A program made the translations under genes and the position numbers. Below, piece by piece: positions 32,089-43,403 of a stretch of DNA of 64,000 bases. The notes beneath the pieces were generated by a model, which did no database searches, was not told the DNA's origin, and worked only from the letters and a program-made list of their open reading frames with translations. Origin of the DNA: Podospora comata (taxonomy: Eukaryota > Ascomycota > Sordariomycetes > Sordariales > Podosporaceae); the NCBI GenBank assembly GCA_017354895.1, contig CP071499.1:2914001-2978000 (forward strand), written 5' to 3'. Position 1 is the first letter of the stretch; each line of letters starts with the position of its first letter.

Positions 32089-33998
32089 ATGCGCAACAGG
32101 CAGATTGGCGTCCTGGGGGCGTTTCTGTTATTGGTGTTTTGTGTTTATTCTCTGTCAAGAAGCCCAGGGGGTTTACCCCGGCCCCGTTCACCGCAAAAGG
32201 AACCGGAGGACAAGCCGCCTGAACCACCCAGGATAGCAATCCCCATCACCTGGACCGACGACTCCAACACAAAAGACACCAAACCCGCCCCTGCCCCAGA
32301 GGGGTCGCATCCGATATGGTACCTGACCAACCAAGCAGAGAAGGAGTTTGAAGCTGTGAAAGGGAGGCAGAGCAGAACTTTGGGAGAAGCGGTGGGGGAG
32401 TATAAACGCCGGTACGGGATACCGCCCCCCCCAAACTTTGACAAGTGGTGGGATTTTGCAACGGAGAGGGGGGTGGTGCTGGTTGATGAGTTTGATACCG
32501 TCATGGAGTTAGTCACGCCGTTCTGGGGGCTGAAGCCGGCGACGACGAGGAGGAGGGCGAGGGAGGTGATCGGGTTTGATGATTCGCTTATGGGGGTGCA
32601 GATCAGGAAGGGGAATGTCACTAGTGTTTTCAAGGCTAGGACGGCGGAGTGGCATCAGAGAGGTGTGCTGGGGATGCTGGAGAAGTTTGTGGGTTGGTTG
32701 CCGGATATGGACTTGGCGTTTAATGTCAATGATGAAAGTAGGGTTGTGGTGCCGTTTGAGGATCTGGAGAGGCTGGTGAAGGTGGGGTTGGGGGTTAACA
32801 TGGCGAAACTAAAGCGGGAAAAGGAGCCGAGGAATGGGTGGACTGATGTGGGAAAAGTGGAAGGGTTGGACTACGAGGGACGGTTTGATGAGGGGAAGCT
32901 GACGAGGTTTAACACTTTTGCTCATCAGCCTACTTGGACGCACTCGAGGATCTCGTGTCCGCCTGGGAGCCCGGCGAGGATATTGGAGGAGGGGGAGCAG
33001 TTTGATGATCGGGGGAGGTACTCGATGGGGGAGCTGGGGTTTGTGACGAACTGGACTGCGATGGCGGATATATGTCTTACGCCTTCGCTCCAGTCGACGT
33101 TTGGGTTTTTTGACAGGCCGAACGCGTATTCTGTCGTTCATGATCTTGTTCCGGTTTTTTCGCCGAGCAAGATTTCGAGTTATCAGGATCTGATCTTTCC
33201 TTCTCCGTGGTATTACTCGGGGAAAGTCCCGTACGACCCGAAGAAGGATCCGGACTGGGAAGAGAAGATGAACCGGTTGTACTGGCGTGGCTCGACGACG
33301 GGGGGTTTCTCGCGCAATGGAGGCTGGAGGAGGCAGCACAGGCAGAGGGTGGTGAAGAAGTTCAATGCGGTGGACAAGGCTAATGTTCTTACCAATGTGG
33401 GCAGTTCTACCTCGCCTAACTGGACGGTTGCTTCTGTTCCCCGGGGGGACTACAAGTCTTTGTTGGATGTTTATTTCAGCCACATTGGGCAGTGCGACCC
33501 GGGCGATTGTGCCGCGCAGAAAGAATTCTTCGAGATTAAAGAGTATGCCAAGCAGGAAGACGCGCTCAAGTACAAGCATGTGCTTGACATGGACGGGAAT
33601 GCCTTTTCAGGGAGATTTCACGCGTTTTTGAAGAGCAAGAGCTTGGTTTTCAAGTTTGCCATCTTCAAGGAGTGGCATTATGAGTGGTTGAGGCCGTGGG
33701 CGCACTATGTGCCCATGAGCCTCAAGGGGGAGGAGTGGCTGGAGCTGGTGAGGTATTTCGGGGAGGAGGGGGAGGGAAAACGAGAGGGGGAGAGGGTGGC
33801 GATGCAGGGGAGGGAGTGGGCGGGCAAGGTTTTGAGGGGGGAGGACATGGAGGTTTGGTTTTTTAGGTTGTTGTTGGAGTGAGTTTTCCCTGCCCTGGAT
33901 CATGTGTGATAATGATTTGATACTGACATGTGAGGAAAAACAATAGGTATGGGAGGGTGGTGGATGATGATAGGGAGAGGATCGGGTTTGATATGTGA
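32089..33998 (+). CDS. GT90 (CAP10-like) glycosyltransferase, type II membrane protein
   Basis: Two exons: 32089-33878 and 33947-33998, giving 613 aa. The second exon is easily missed because the unspliced frame stops three bases past the donor; splicing replaces LLLE-stop with LLLEYGRVVDDDRERIGFDM, a tail that fits the family. Residues 8-24 form a signal anchor (GVLGAFLLLVFCVYSL), so it is a Golgi/ER lumenal enzyme. The GT90/CAP10 core includes YWRGSTTGGF (near residue 400), RVVKKFN, then DMDGNAFSGRFHAFLKSKS and FKEWHYEWLRPWAHYVP near the C-terminus. The family transfers xylose or glucose in animals and fungi; the substrate here is unknown and cell-wall or capsule glycan is inference. Confidence 0.9.
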
Positions 33999-34575
33999 AA
34001 AACTGTGTGTTCTTTTACATTTCAAAAACAGGAGTGAGTATATAAGGGGTCAAGGGTCAACAGCAAAAACAGTCGACATTATAACGGGTTGGATAATGGC
34101 GGATGGGAAAAAAAGCAATGTCTACAGCAGTGGTGGTGGGCGGGTAAGTTATGAATTATAATAATATGTATAACATGTACACAATCAAGGTACCGGGGAT
34201 GGGTAGATTTCAGGACAGGTATAGAACACAGACACTCATAAACATATCAAAGATCACAAATGCACCACAATCTGAATCATCTTGCTTCCGTTTTACCTGC
34301 TTTGCACTTGAAAACAACAAGGGTTGTGCTATCAACAATGAAGATCAATCACCAACGCAGGTCTGGTTCAACCGTTCCACGAGGTGTGTTAACCACTTCA
34401 AACAAACTTTCAGAGGCCCCAATCATCAAAATAAACACGCAAAGATTTGACCGAAAAGGTGTCAATAAATCTATTAACCCATACATCTCTCTCGCTGCTT
34501 GATCAGTATACCACACATCAACCCTCAATAACGCGCCAAAACCCCGAGCCTAAAAAAGCCACTTTTTCTTCCAAC
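33999..34575. other. Convergent 3' region between GT90 gene and PAF1
   Basis: A/T-richer 3' UTR sequence for both genes, no gene seen. Confidence 0.5.
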
Positions 34576-36112
34576 TCAATCCTCATCCCCCTCAGCATCC
34601 TCCTCCCCCCCAGACACCTCTCTCCTCTCCCCACCATACCCCTCCTCACTCCCCACACTCCCCCTCCTCTCCTGCTCCCTTCCTCCATCTTGTTCCTCCT
34701 CTTCCTCCTCCTCATCCTCCCCCCCAAAGTACCCAACAGGCATGCTCTTAAACCTCTCCAACTCCTGCCTCAACTCCTCACTCGGCTCCCCAACCGTAAC
34801 CTCCAGCTCCCCCACCCTCGCCTCCTCCTCCTCACCCTGCGGCAGCACCCCAATCGTCCTCGCAATATTCTTCGTCCTCTGGTTCCGAATTGTGGTCCTC
34901 TGCATGACAGGGTAGTAATAAACCCCCTTCTGCGCACTATCATCCCTCCGTCCCTTGCTCCCCGTCTCATCATTCCGATACGCAAGGATAACCTCCTCCG
35001 CATACTTCGTATGGTGATCCATCTCCTTTTCCGTAGCCGTCTCATACGCCCTGACCCTCGGAAACTTGAAAACACCCCTACCCTCGCCATCAGTAGCGGT
35101 ATACAACGACTCCTTCTCCTTATCCGGGTTGTCCACATCGAATTTCTCCCGGAACCTCACCCCCGTCTTGCCATCCTGCGGTAGGTAAAAGTCGTAGTTC
35201 ATCATCTGCAACGGCTTGGGGGTGTGATCCGGATCGCGAGCCCAAGCCTCATACGCCTGCTGGTAGGCCTCGTCCTCGGCCTGGGAGCGGGTGATGGGCT
35301 TGAGGATACCAGACAGCATGCGGGTGTCGTACTTGTCCGTTGCAGTGACGGGGTTGGTCTGGAACTTGACCGTAACGTAGGCGCCAGAGTCGGGAAAGGC
35401 TTCCAGGTCGGGCAGGAGGGGGAACGACTCGACAATGGTGCAGTTGGTGCGTTTGGAGGGGTGCTTGACTTTGGTCCTGTCCGCCAGGCCGACGGCCGCG
35501 GCTTCGAATGATTTCTCGATGCGCCGCTTGATCCAGGCTGGTGTTCCCCTGTCTGGCTCTGGGGAGGCCTTGCGCTTGATGGGGCGCTTGGGAGCGGCGT
35601 TGCCGGCCGAGGGTCGAAGGAAGGGGTCGGCTTTGGGGCGCGAGACGGTGGTGGGAGTGTTGGAGATGTATTCCGTCCGGCGGAGGAAGGACACGCCCTG
35701 GTTCTGGGACTTGGGCTTGCCTAGGCTGCCGAGGGGACGGAGGAGGGCTCTGTCGTGGGGATGGATCGGGGGAGGTTCGGAGGGGGCTTGGATTGCTGGT
35801 TGCTGAAAGTCAGTTACGTTACAAGCGACTCGAAAATGGGAAATCGAGACAAGACGCACAGCTCTCATCGCCATCAAAAACACCCGGCATCCCCACCAGA
35901 TCGAGCGGCATTCCGAGTTCGCCATCGGCCTCGATGTTCAATGGCTGAATGCGGGCGAGATGGGACGCGAAGTTGGGGTTGGTGTACTGGCCGCTAGCTA
36001 GACCAACGCTGGGGATGTTCAGCAGCTTCGGCGGGATGGGAGGTGGAGGGAGGGCATTGGAGTATCGGATTCTCGCAATGTAATCCTGCGAGTACTTTTC
36101 TGGTCGCGACAT
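34576..36112 (-). CDS. PAF1: RNA polymerase II-associated factor 1 (Paf1)
   Basis: Two exons: 36112-35860 and 35795-34576, giving 490 aa. The acceptor at 35796 (ACCAG) rather than the CAG ten bases earlier keeps frame. Paf1 hallmarks are MSRPEKYSQDYIARIRYSNALPPPP-like start (cited in part), PKLLNIP, the conserved SFLRRTEYIS segment, and PDSGAYVTVKFQTNP in the middle, followed by an acidic Glu-rich tail. It is the core subunit of the Paf1 complex that travels with elongating polymerase II and supports H2B ubiquitination and H3K4/K36 methylation. A GA microsatellite lies in the 5' leader at about 36152-36178. Confidence 0.95.
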
Positions 36113-36779
36113 GATGGCCGGTTTGGTTGTGGTCCTGGTTGTCGAGAGAGATAGAGATAGAGAGAGAGAGAGAGAGAAAAAGAATTTGGCGAGGCGCGCG
36201 TTCGCGGTTCAATTTGTTGGAGTCGCGCGGCCCAAGCCGAAGGTGGACGATTAAGCTCGAGTTGAGAATAAGAGTGGGCCCGGCCAGCTTCAGTGCTGTG
36301 GCCAAACACAGGTACCTACCTATTAAGAGAATCATTCTTTTTGAAATTTGATCGCACTTGAAATCGCAGAGACGTAATATATCACATATTCAATCCTCAC
36401 TCAAACTCCAAATTTCACTCCAAAAACCATCCTCAAATTACCCCTACCCAACTCTCTGTCTCTCCCATCCCCAAAGAACAACCCCCTCGACTCGATTAAA
36501 ACAAATATATAACATTAATACAAGGGGTTGTCGTAAAGTCCTTCTCCCCTCATCTTCACCATGTGTCATGATACATGCAATCTAGCCTGCCCTGCCAGAG
36601 AGTTTGTTGTCTATCCCACCTTGAACCAACCCATCCATCCACCCGCGCAAAAAATGCTTATCCATTTCCGTTGCGGGCGCGTGTGCCTGACTTTAGAAAA
36701 ACGCCTCCATCCCGCCCGCCGACCAAATCACTTTTTGTGTTCCGTCCAAAAAAAAAGCCAATCATGATCACTCTGCAAT
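36113..36779. other. Intergenic region upstream of PAF1, downstream of RER1
   Basis: Contains the PAF1 leader with a GATA/GA microsatellite (about 36145-36178) and the RER1 3' UTR. No gene seen. Confidence 0.5.
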
Positions 36780-37539
36780 TTATGAGCTGTTCTTGGTGTA
36801 GCGCGCCTTGCCAACGGTAAATGGCACGTAGCGGTACTTGATCATGTGCTGGATTTGCTTGCGCACTGTTGCAAGTCGGTGTCAGATGCTGAAAATTGCA
36901 GAGGATAAGGATAAATAGGGAAAAGACTTACTGGTCAAGACAAAAAGCATAATCCAGTACATCACCAACACAGGCCAAAACACGGGCACATTAAACACCT
37001 CGAACCAGGTGCACACAAACGAGATGGAAATGGCGCGGGTGGCGGCGTGCCAGAACTTAAACTCGGGCAGGCGGCGGATGAAGGGGCGGAACTCCTCGTC
37101 CTGCTTGGTAGGGAGAGAACCGAGGCTGCCGTCTTCCATGTCATTGTCGAGGGCCTCGTTGGAGGGGTCGAATTTGGGCTGAAGGAAGGCGAGGAAGAGG
37201 TTGAGGAGGTAGATGCCGAGGGCGTAGGCCACTGTGAATCGTTCCATCGTTAGCATGCGGTACAAGAAGAGAGGTCAGGTGGACATACCGATATACCAGC
37301 CTTGCGCAAAGAAGACGCGCGCAAAGAAAAAGACGAGCAGCACGCCGGTGCCGACCCATCGGTAGAGAGTGTGGGGAGTCGACTGGTCGAGGAGCGCTTG
37401 GTATTGCTGTCTTTCTGTTAGTTTTCTGTCTCTTCCTCTCTGTCCAAACCCAGAGTCTGGTATCGCATACCCTCGACAGCTTGTTCGTTTGCGCAGTCAC
37501 GGCGCCGAAGGCCGACATTGGTTCCTCAACAGCGTCCAT
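36780..37539 (-). CDS. RER1: Rer1, ER retrieval receptor of the early Golgi
   Basis: Four exons: 37539-37471, 37406-37289, 37231-36932, 36865-36780, giving 190 aa, the usual family length. The order is MDAVEEPMSAFGAV, then QSTPHTLYRWVGT, a hydrophobic pair ending FFAQGWYI, VAYALGIYLLNLFLAFLQPKFDP (two lines of the Rer1 signature), the FRPFIRRLPEFKFWH loop, two more membrane spans, and a C-terminal MRKQIQHMIKYRYVPF ending in KNSS. Rer1 binds polar transmembrane helices and returns them to the ER in COPI vesicles. All splice sites are GTATG/GTAAG-CAG. It is divergent from the enoyl-CoA hydratase gene. Confidence 0.96.
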
Positions 37540-38109
37540 CTTGTGTATAATTCTCCCGTCGAAAAATAGGATCGTCGTGATCGTTGGCGTTGTGAAGCTG
37601 AAGAAAAGACACAAAGTTATCACAGGCTGGTGGACAGCAGAACAAGCACAGCAGCAGCAGAAAGGTGGCAGTGGCTGATTGCGCGTTCTCAGATAGGAGG
37701 ATACGTGACAGATTAATCGGTTTAGCCACACAAAACTTCCCGCAAGTTTAGGGGGCCTACCCACAAGTGGAAATTTTTGACCAAGAACCTGCCACATCTG
37801 GCCAGGGTGTGGAGTCGGCACCTTTTACTAAAGTGTGGCTGAGACTTTTTGGTAGCGAGCAACCCCTGTTCAGTTGCCGCAAGCAGGGGTGGTCATGTTT
37901 TAGGCCGAGGATAAGCTTGTACCGGTGACGTCTGGGTGTTAAGAAGGGACGAGCATGTGGGGGAAGAAGCTACCCCATTGTCCCGAAGAATGGGGGGAGG
38001 GTGATCTTAAACATTGCCGTCCCGCATTCCATTCCGTCTAATGGAATTCGTCTTTTATGTAAGACTTTAGATTTCTCAATTCCATTCGTGAGCTTCACAC
38101 ATCGTGAAA
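37540..38109. promoter_or_regulatory. Divergent promoter region RER1 / enoyl-CoA hydratase
   Basis: 570 bp between the two start codons. It contains CCACAAGTGG (37761-37770), a perfect 10-bp palindrome. No recognised factor site is claimed. Confidence 0.4.
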
Positions 38110-39114
38110 ATGCACCCAACCGCCCGCCTCGCCGTTCGCAGCAGCGGCTTCCGTGCTGCTGCCGGAACAGCTCGTCTCTCCCGCTTCCAGCCATCCACCC
38201 TCCCCCGTGTCGTCGTCCGCTTTTCTTCCTCTGGATCAAACCCCCAGTATGAGTTCATCCAAGTGACTGAGCCCCGTCCGGGCGTCGGGCAGAGTATGTC
38301 TCCTGAACTATCACCCCCTCAACCACATATCCATTATTTACTTTCCCCCTTTCCATCACCCACTTACTAACCGCCCATTGCAGTCACCCTCAACCGCCCC
38401 AAAGCCCTCAACGCCCTCTCCACCCCCCTCATCACCGAGCTCAACACCGCCCTCCTCACCTTCCAATCAACCCCCTCCATCCGCGCAATCCTCCTAACCG
38501 GGTCCCAGAAAGCCTTCGCCGCCGGCGCCGACATCAAGGAAATGGCACCCTTAACCTTCAGCTCGGCCTACCTCAACTCCTTCATCGAATCCTGGTCCAA
38601 CCTCACCACCACCCTCAAAAAACCCCTCATCGCCGCCGTCTCCGGCCACGCACTTGGCGGGGGGTGTGAGTTAGCCCTCATGGCGGACATGATCTACTGC
38701 ACCAAAACCGCCAATTTCGGGCAGCCGGAAATCAAACTTGGAACCATCCCCGGAGCGGGCGGGTCGCAGAGGTTGACGAGGGCGGTGGGCAAGGCAAAGG
38801 CTATGGAGCTGATATTGACGGGGAAGAGTTTCTCTGGGGAGGAGGCGGAACAGTGGGGGGTTGCTGCGAGGGCGTTTGGGAGTTATGAGGAGTTGATGGA
38901 GGAGAGTCTCAAGACTGCGGAGACGATTGCGGGGTACAGCAAGGTTGCGGTGCAGGCGGCCAAGGAGGTGGTGAATAAGAGCCAGGAGTTGGGGTTGAGG
39001 GATGGGGTCGAGTTTGAGAGACGGGTTTTTCACGCGTTGTTTGGGAGTGAGGATCAGAAGGAGGGGATGGGGGCTTTTGGTGAGAAGAGGAAGGCTCAGT
39101 GGAAGGATCAGTAG
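38110..39114 (+). CDS. Mitochondrial short-chain enoyl-CoA hydratase
   Basis: Two exons: 38110-38293 and 38384-39114, giving 304 aa. The first 40 residues are Arg/Ser/Ala-rich without acidic residues (MHPTARLAVRSSGFRAAAG), a mitochondrial presequence. The crotonase fold follows: ITLNRPKALNAL, AFAAGADIKEM (oxyanion-hole segment), GHALGGGCELALMADM, and the catalytic Glu pair region in FGQPEIKLGTIPGAGGSQRL. It hydrates trans-2-enoyl-CoA in beta-oxidation or branched amino acid breakdown; the PEIKLGxIPGAGG pattern matches ECHS1-type enzymes. The ATG at 38110 was chosen over a GTG six bases upstream. Confidence 0.93.
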
Positions 39115-39662
39115 AGGTGGGGGGAAGTTGTGGGGGTATGGGATGTCAGTGATGCTGGTAGAAAGGAAGAGGTGTTTATAGTTGTGATCTAAAAGATCTG
39201 TGAAAAGTTATCAAGTTTTTATTGCACCTGTCCTGGATGTGTATCTACAGTCTTGTGCGATCTTACAGCTCTTGATGCCTTTGCCTTTTGTTAGAATCCA
39301 AAATTATTCTCTAAAGACCGGCCGCATCATATACACTGTCCACCAGGCATGTCCTCAACAATTTGCATACGGTAAGTAGTATAATGATATTGTTACTCAA
39401 AAGCACCCCGAAAAACACCCCAGATTGCAGAGCAAGCCGCACCAGTGGGCAGAGGGCGCACTGCTACATGACTGCCCAAACGAAACGCCAGGTCCAGCCA
39501 TATCATGGAAATATATGTACACCAAAGTCCTTCGCAAGGGCAGTAAATAATAACAGTTCGCGCCTGGCCACTGTAGCGGCGTACGCCGCAATCTGGAAGG
39601 CTTTTCCAGATTGATTTTTCTTCTTATTTCGCATCTCCATCCAACCCCCTCTGGTTGGGCTG
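39115..39662. other. Convergent 3' region with two adjacent palindromes
   Basis: 3' UTR sequence for the hydratase and RING genes. It contains GCGGCGTACGCCGC (39576-39589) followed directly by a 10-bp stem with a 5-nt loop (39589-39613). No gene seen. Confidence 0.6.
39576..39613. repeat. Tandem palindromes in 3' UTR region
   Basis: A perfect 14-bp palindrome GCGGCGTACGCCGC is followed, sharing its last C, by CAATCTGGAA-GGCTT-TTCCAGATTG, a perfect 10-bp inverted repeat with a T-rich stretch after it. They lie 50-90 bp beyond the RING gene stop codon on the transcribed side. Confidence 0.9.
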
Positions 39663-42493
39663 TCACCCCCTAAGAACCTTTACATACGGCCCAGGAAACA
39701 GCCCCCCCTTCCCTTGATACCACCCGTGAAACCACTCCCCATTCACATCCTCCACCTCCCCAATCTCTGCCCCTTTAGGGAAAAACAACTCATCACCTAC
39801 CCCCTCGGCCGGAACCCAACCCCAGTTCGCCACTGCTTTTGGGTCTGTCCCCCCATTGGGAGGGAAATCGTGTTCGTCCTGGACAAGTTCGGAAAGTTGC
39901 TCTGGTTTTAGATCGGCAACACTCCTGGGGTTTACCCCCTTTGTTGACGTAACAATGTCCACCCCGACCAACCTCGCTTTTCTCGTGCTGCCGCTGCTGC
40001 TGCTGCTGCTGCTGTTGGGGTCGATTTTCCAACTCCATGTTTGATATGATGAGTTTTTTGGAATAGATTCGATACGTAACCGTCGCCCGCCGACAAGGTC
40101 CTTGAATATTTTTCTCTTGTAAACCGTCTCGCTCGGGCTGGGGGAAGAAAGCGAAAAAGCCAACATGACCATCCTGTGCCCCTTTGGGCAGCGGCGCCAT
40201 CCCTTTGGGCCGTTTTCCACGGGGAGGTGGTTCATGTCGAGGAAGTGGTTGTAGCACGCCACGCAGAGATTTGTACAATCCCCAGCAGTGGCAGAGGGGA
40301 GTTGGGAAGGGCAGGAGTAGCAGTGATAATAAACTTGATTGCGAGGTACGGGCTTGGTGCATTGCTCGCAGTGCTGTTTTGGGTCGGACGGGTGGTAGAC
40401 TCCTTTGCTGCGGGTGGTGCTGTTTGCGACGGCTATTGATGATGGCGCAAAGGGAGATTGTTGAGGGGAGGGTTTAGACATGTAGGTGAAGGGGGTGAGG
40501 GGGTGGGGGCAGGATTTTCCTTTGCTGACGCAGGTGTTGCAGTACCCCCAGTCCCCAGCGTTGCAGGTGTCACATCCCCAGTGGAGGTCGTTGCGCGTAA
40601 AGGCTGAGCACCCTGAGCAGAAGGTGCCTCGTTGTAACCGATCGGCTGGGTTTTCAGCTGTTAACGTCCGGCGACCTTCTGCTCCTCCCGGAAGGGTAGA
40701 GGGGGGGAGGTATCGGCTCCCAACCAGTGTGTGCGGCGGTGGGAGGTCCGGGCCAAGTCGTTTCCACTTCTGGAGGGCGTTTGGGCCGTACCCAAAGAAG
40801 TGTAGACATCCCTTGCCGCGGCGGTAGCAGTCGAGACAAATATTCCAGTTGCCTTCGTGGCAGAGATTGCAGTTGTAGTGGAGATCGTATTGGATGTGTT
40901 CCCTGGAGCAGTGGTTGCATTGGATCAGGGGCTCTTTATACCACACTGGCTGGGCTCGTCGTGGGGACGCTAATGGCGGAGAGTTGATATCATTGCTCAG
41001 CGGCCCTGACGTCGGCGCAAGAGTAGGAGAGTCATGTCGAGCAAGTTCCCTCCTAGCCAGACCAACTTCGGCCGGCAACTCCGTCGGTGATTGCTGTGTT
41101 GGTATAGTTCCAGCTGGTATCAAAGGTATCGGCATCGTTCCCGCAGGTACAAGCGGTATCGGCTCTCTCAGTGGAGAAGCCCTCTCTCCCGGCGACTCCC
41201 TCCGAGACGAAGGCGTCGTCGTCGTCGTCGTCACCGTAGCAGAAGTAGGCGAGCTCGAAGTCCCTCCTCTCAACCTCGGCCTCAACGGAGCAGGCGCATC
41301 CCCCAAAGCCACCGGATCAGTCTGCACCCTACTCCCCACCCTAACCGGCTCAGGAAACTGCGCCGGCGGCAACGGAACCGTGGCGCTCCTCCCACTACTC
41401 GACGTCCGTCTCCTACTCCTCCCCGGCTCCTGCACCTCCAGTCTCCCAGCAAAACTGGTACTCGGTGGATACCTCCCCCTAGGCTCCCTGTCACTCTCAT
41501 TCCCACTCTGACTCGGCGCCCGTGAGTGAACCGTATGCCTACTCGCCGGCCGTGACCCCTCCCTCGTCGTCGTAACCACACCAGTCGCCGTCCTACTCCT
41601 CGGTCTGACCCCCTCAGTATTATGACTCCTCGAACTAGTCCCACTCCCCCTCACCCTCCCCCCCTCGTTATTCCTCACCCGTTCCCTATGCCTCCGTCTA
41701 TACGCCTCCGTTATCCTCCGACTAAGTTCATCATTGTTCTCCAAATCAATATTATCCAAATCCAACCCATCCAGCAACCCCTCCTCCTGAATCTGCCTCG
41801 CAAACTCCTCCACCTCCCGTTCAATATCCCTCACATCCACCCCTTCCGTACTGATTAAACTCCTGAGGCTGCTCTGGTGAGTAACCTCCCGTTCCCTCTC
41901 CCTCCTCCTTTCCCTCCTTCGCTCACCACTATCCCCCCTCCTCCGCCCCAACCCCTCCGTCGCCTCCCTCAAACTAACAGCCTGCACCCGTTCCAACAAC
42001 CTCCTCTCCTCCTCATCCCGTTCCACCTCCTCCCTCGTCCTATCCTGAAACGGCAGTCGCGGCATTATGTCTTCTCCCCGTTTATACTGCCCATCCATCT
42101 CCCTCTTCTCCTCCTCGCTCTTGATCCTCTCACAAGTAGGATTGATCCTTTCAAACATTTCTAGTAGTGTCGCCACCCTAGCATCATGTTTCGTGTCCCT
42201 TACCCTATCCCGACAACTCGGACAAGTGTACACGGCGAAATCGGGCGGGGGAGGGGGACCGGGGCGGGAGAGGAGGGAGGAGGCTTGGAAGGAGAACCAG
42301 GACTTCAGGCAGGGGGCGCAGAAGGTGTGCAGGCAGTCCAGGAGGGTTAGGGGGGTGTGGAGGAGGTCGGTGCAGATCTGGAGCACGGGAACATCAGTAG
42401 TCGTCGGGGTAGGAGGGGAGGGATGGGGCTTACGGAGCAGGTGAGTTCCGCCTCTAGGGAAATCGCCGGGCCTGGGTTGGTTGAGGTCGACAT
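39663..42493 (-). CDS. RING / triple ZZ-like zinc / SH3-like protein, probable E3 ubiquitin ligase
   Basis: Two exons: 42493-42434 (20 codons) and 42377-39663, giving 924 aa. The true start lies in another frame from the long open frame; splicing joins MSTSTNPGPAISLEAELTCS to ICTDLLHTPLTLLDCLHTFC, completing a C3HC4 RING (about residues 19-75) whose first zinc-ligand Cys comes from exon 1. The middle (about 80-480) is Arg/Ser-rich and disordered with an acidic-basic coiled segment. Three cysteine clusters with ZZ-like spacing (CNHC...CNLC...CLDC; CSGC...CDTC...CNTC; CEQC...CYSC...CVAC) cover about residues 515-740. The C-terminus has an SH3-like fold pattern: ANWGWVPAEG...GELFFPKGAEI-like and WFHGWYQGKGGLFPGPYV. 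Function is inferred from domains; substrates unknown. Confidence 0.85.
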
Positions 42494-43403
42494 CGTGAGA
42501 CAGGTAAGGGCCCGTCACCCCCGGACCCGAGAGTGTGGTTGAACGAACGGGCTGGCGGGATCGATTTCGGGATGGAGGGTAAGGTGAGTTGACGAAAAAT
42601 AAGGGCTTAACTGCTGTGTTCTTGTTCTTCTTGAATCGTTGCAAGTATCGGTGTGAACCACCAAATCGGCGGGGTGATGGGTAAAGATCTACAGGTTAAA
42701 TCCGCAAGAAACCCGAGATAAAAAAGACACTAGAACCCTCTCCCGGGTCCCGAGTATATACATACACAAATACGAATCCACGCCGAGAAAACTGGGCACC
42801 GTCAAGATCAACCTCAAAGTGCAGGGCTGAGCTTGCTGACATCGCTCTCCATCCAACTGCAGCTCGCCCTGCCCGCCCATCACCAAGCGGGGCAAATCGT
42901 GGGGCTCTCCATAATCTCCACTGATGTCCCCCCAGGATCATGCATATACCGATGGATAAACGATCAGTGCCAGATTCCCAGATTCAAATCGTCTAGAAAT
43001 GCACACAAACTCGTCATATCAAACTCATTACAGCTATAAATAATGCAAGACTATGTACGCACACCATGTCATCTATGCAATCTACCCAACTAAATGACAA
43101 TCACCCAAACACCCCCCCCCCCTTATTCATACCTCAACACCCTCCCACCTCGCTATCATCCCGCCTCCTCGTGAGAACCAATGCCGGATTTCCGTGCATG
43201 TTGTAATTCGAACTACTACCAAAAAACAAAAAAAAAAAAAAAAAAACTCCATGTGTATGTCATTATGCAAAAAAGAAGAAAAAAAAACAAGTTTCTGAAT
43301 CTGGAACACTCATCAACGCCTAAACCCCCTATCCTACCCTACGCCTTTCAAACCAAACCGATATTATAGAGAGGAAAAAAAAACCATGGAAAGAAGCCTG
43401 TTG
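42494..43403. other. Intergenic region between RING gene and ATG15
   Basis: Holds the RING gene promoter and the ATG15 3' UTR. An A run of about 20 lies near 43,228-43,246 and a C run near 43,111. No gene seen. Confidence 0.5.

Noticed and set aside
42494-42644. Upstream start of the RING protein in the long open frame
   Set aside because: That frame translates the intron and loses a zinc-ligand Cys; the spliced start at 42493 completes the RING.
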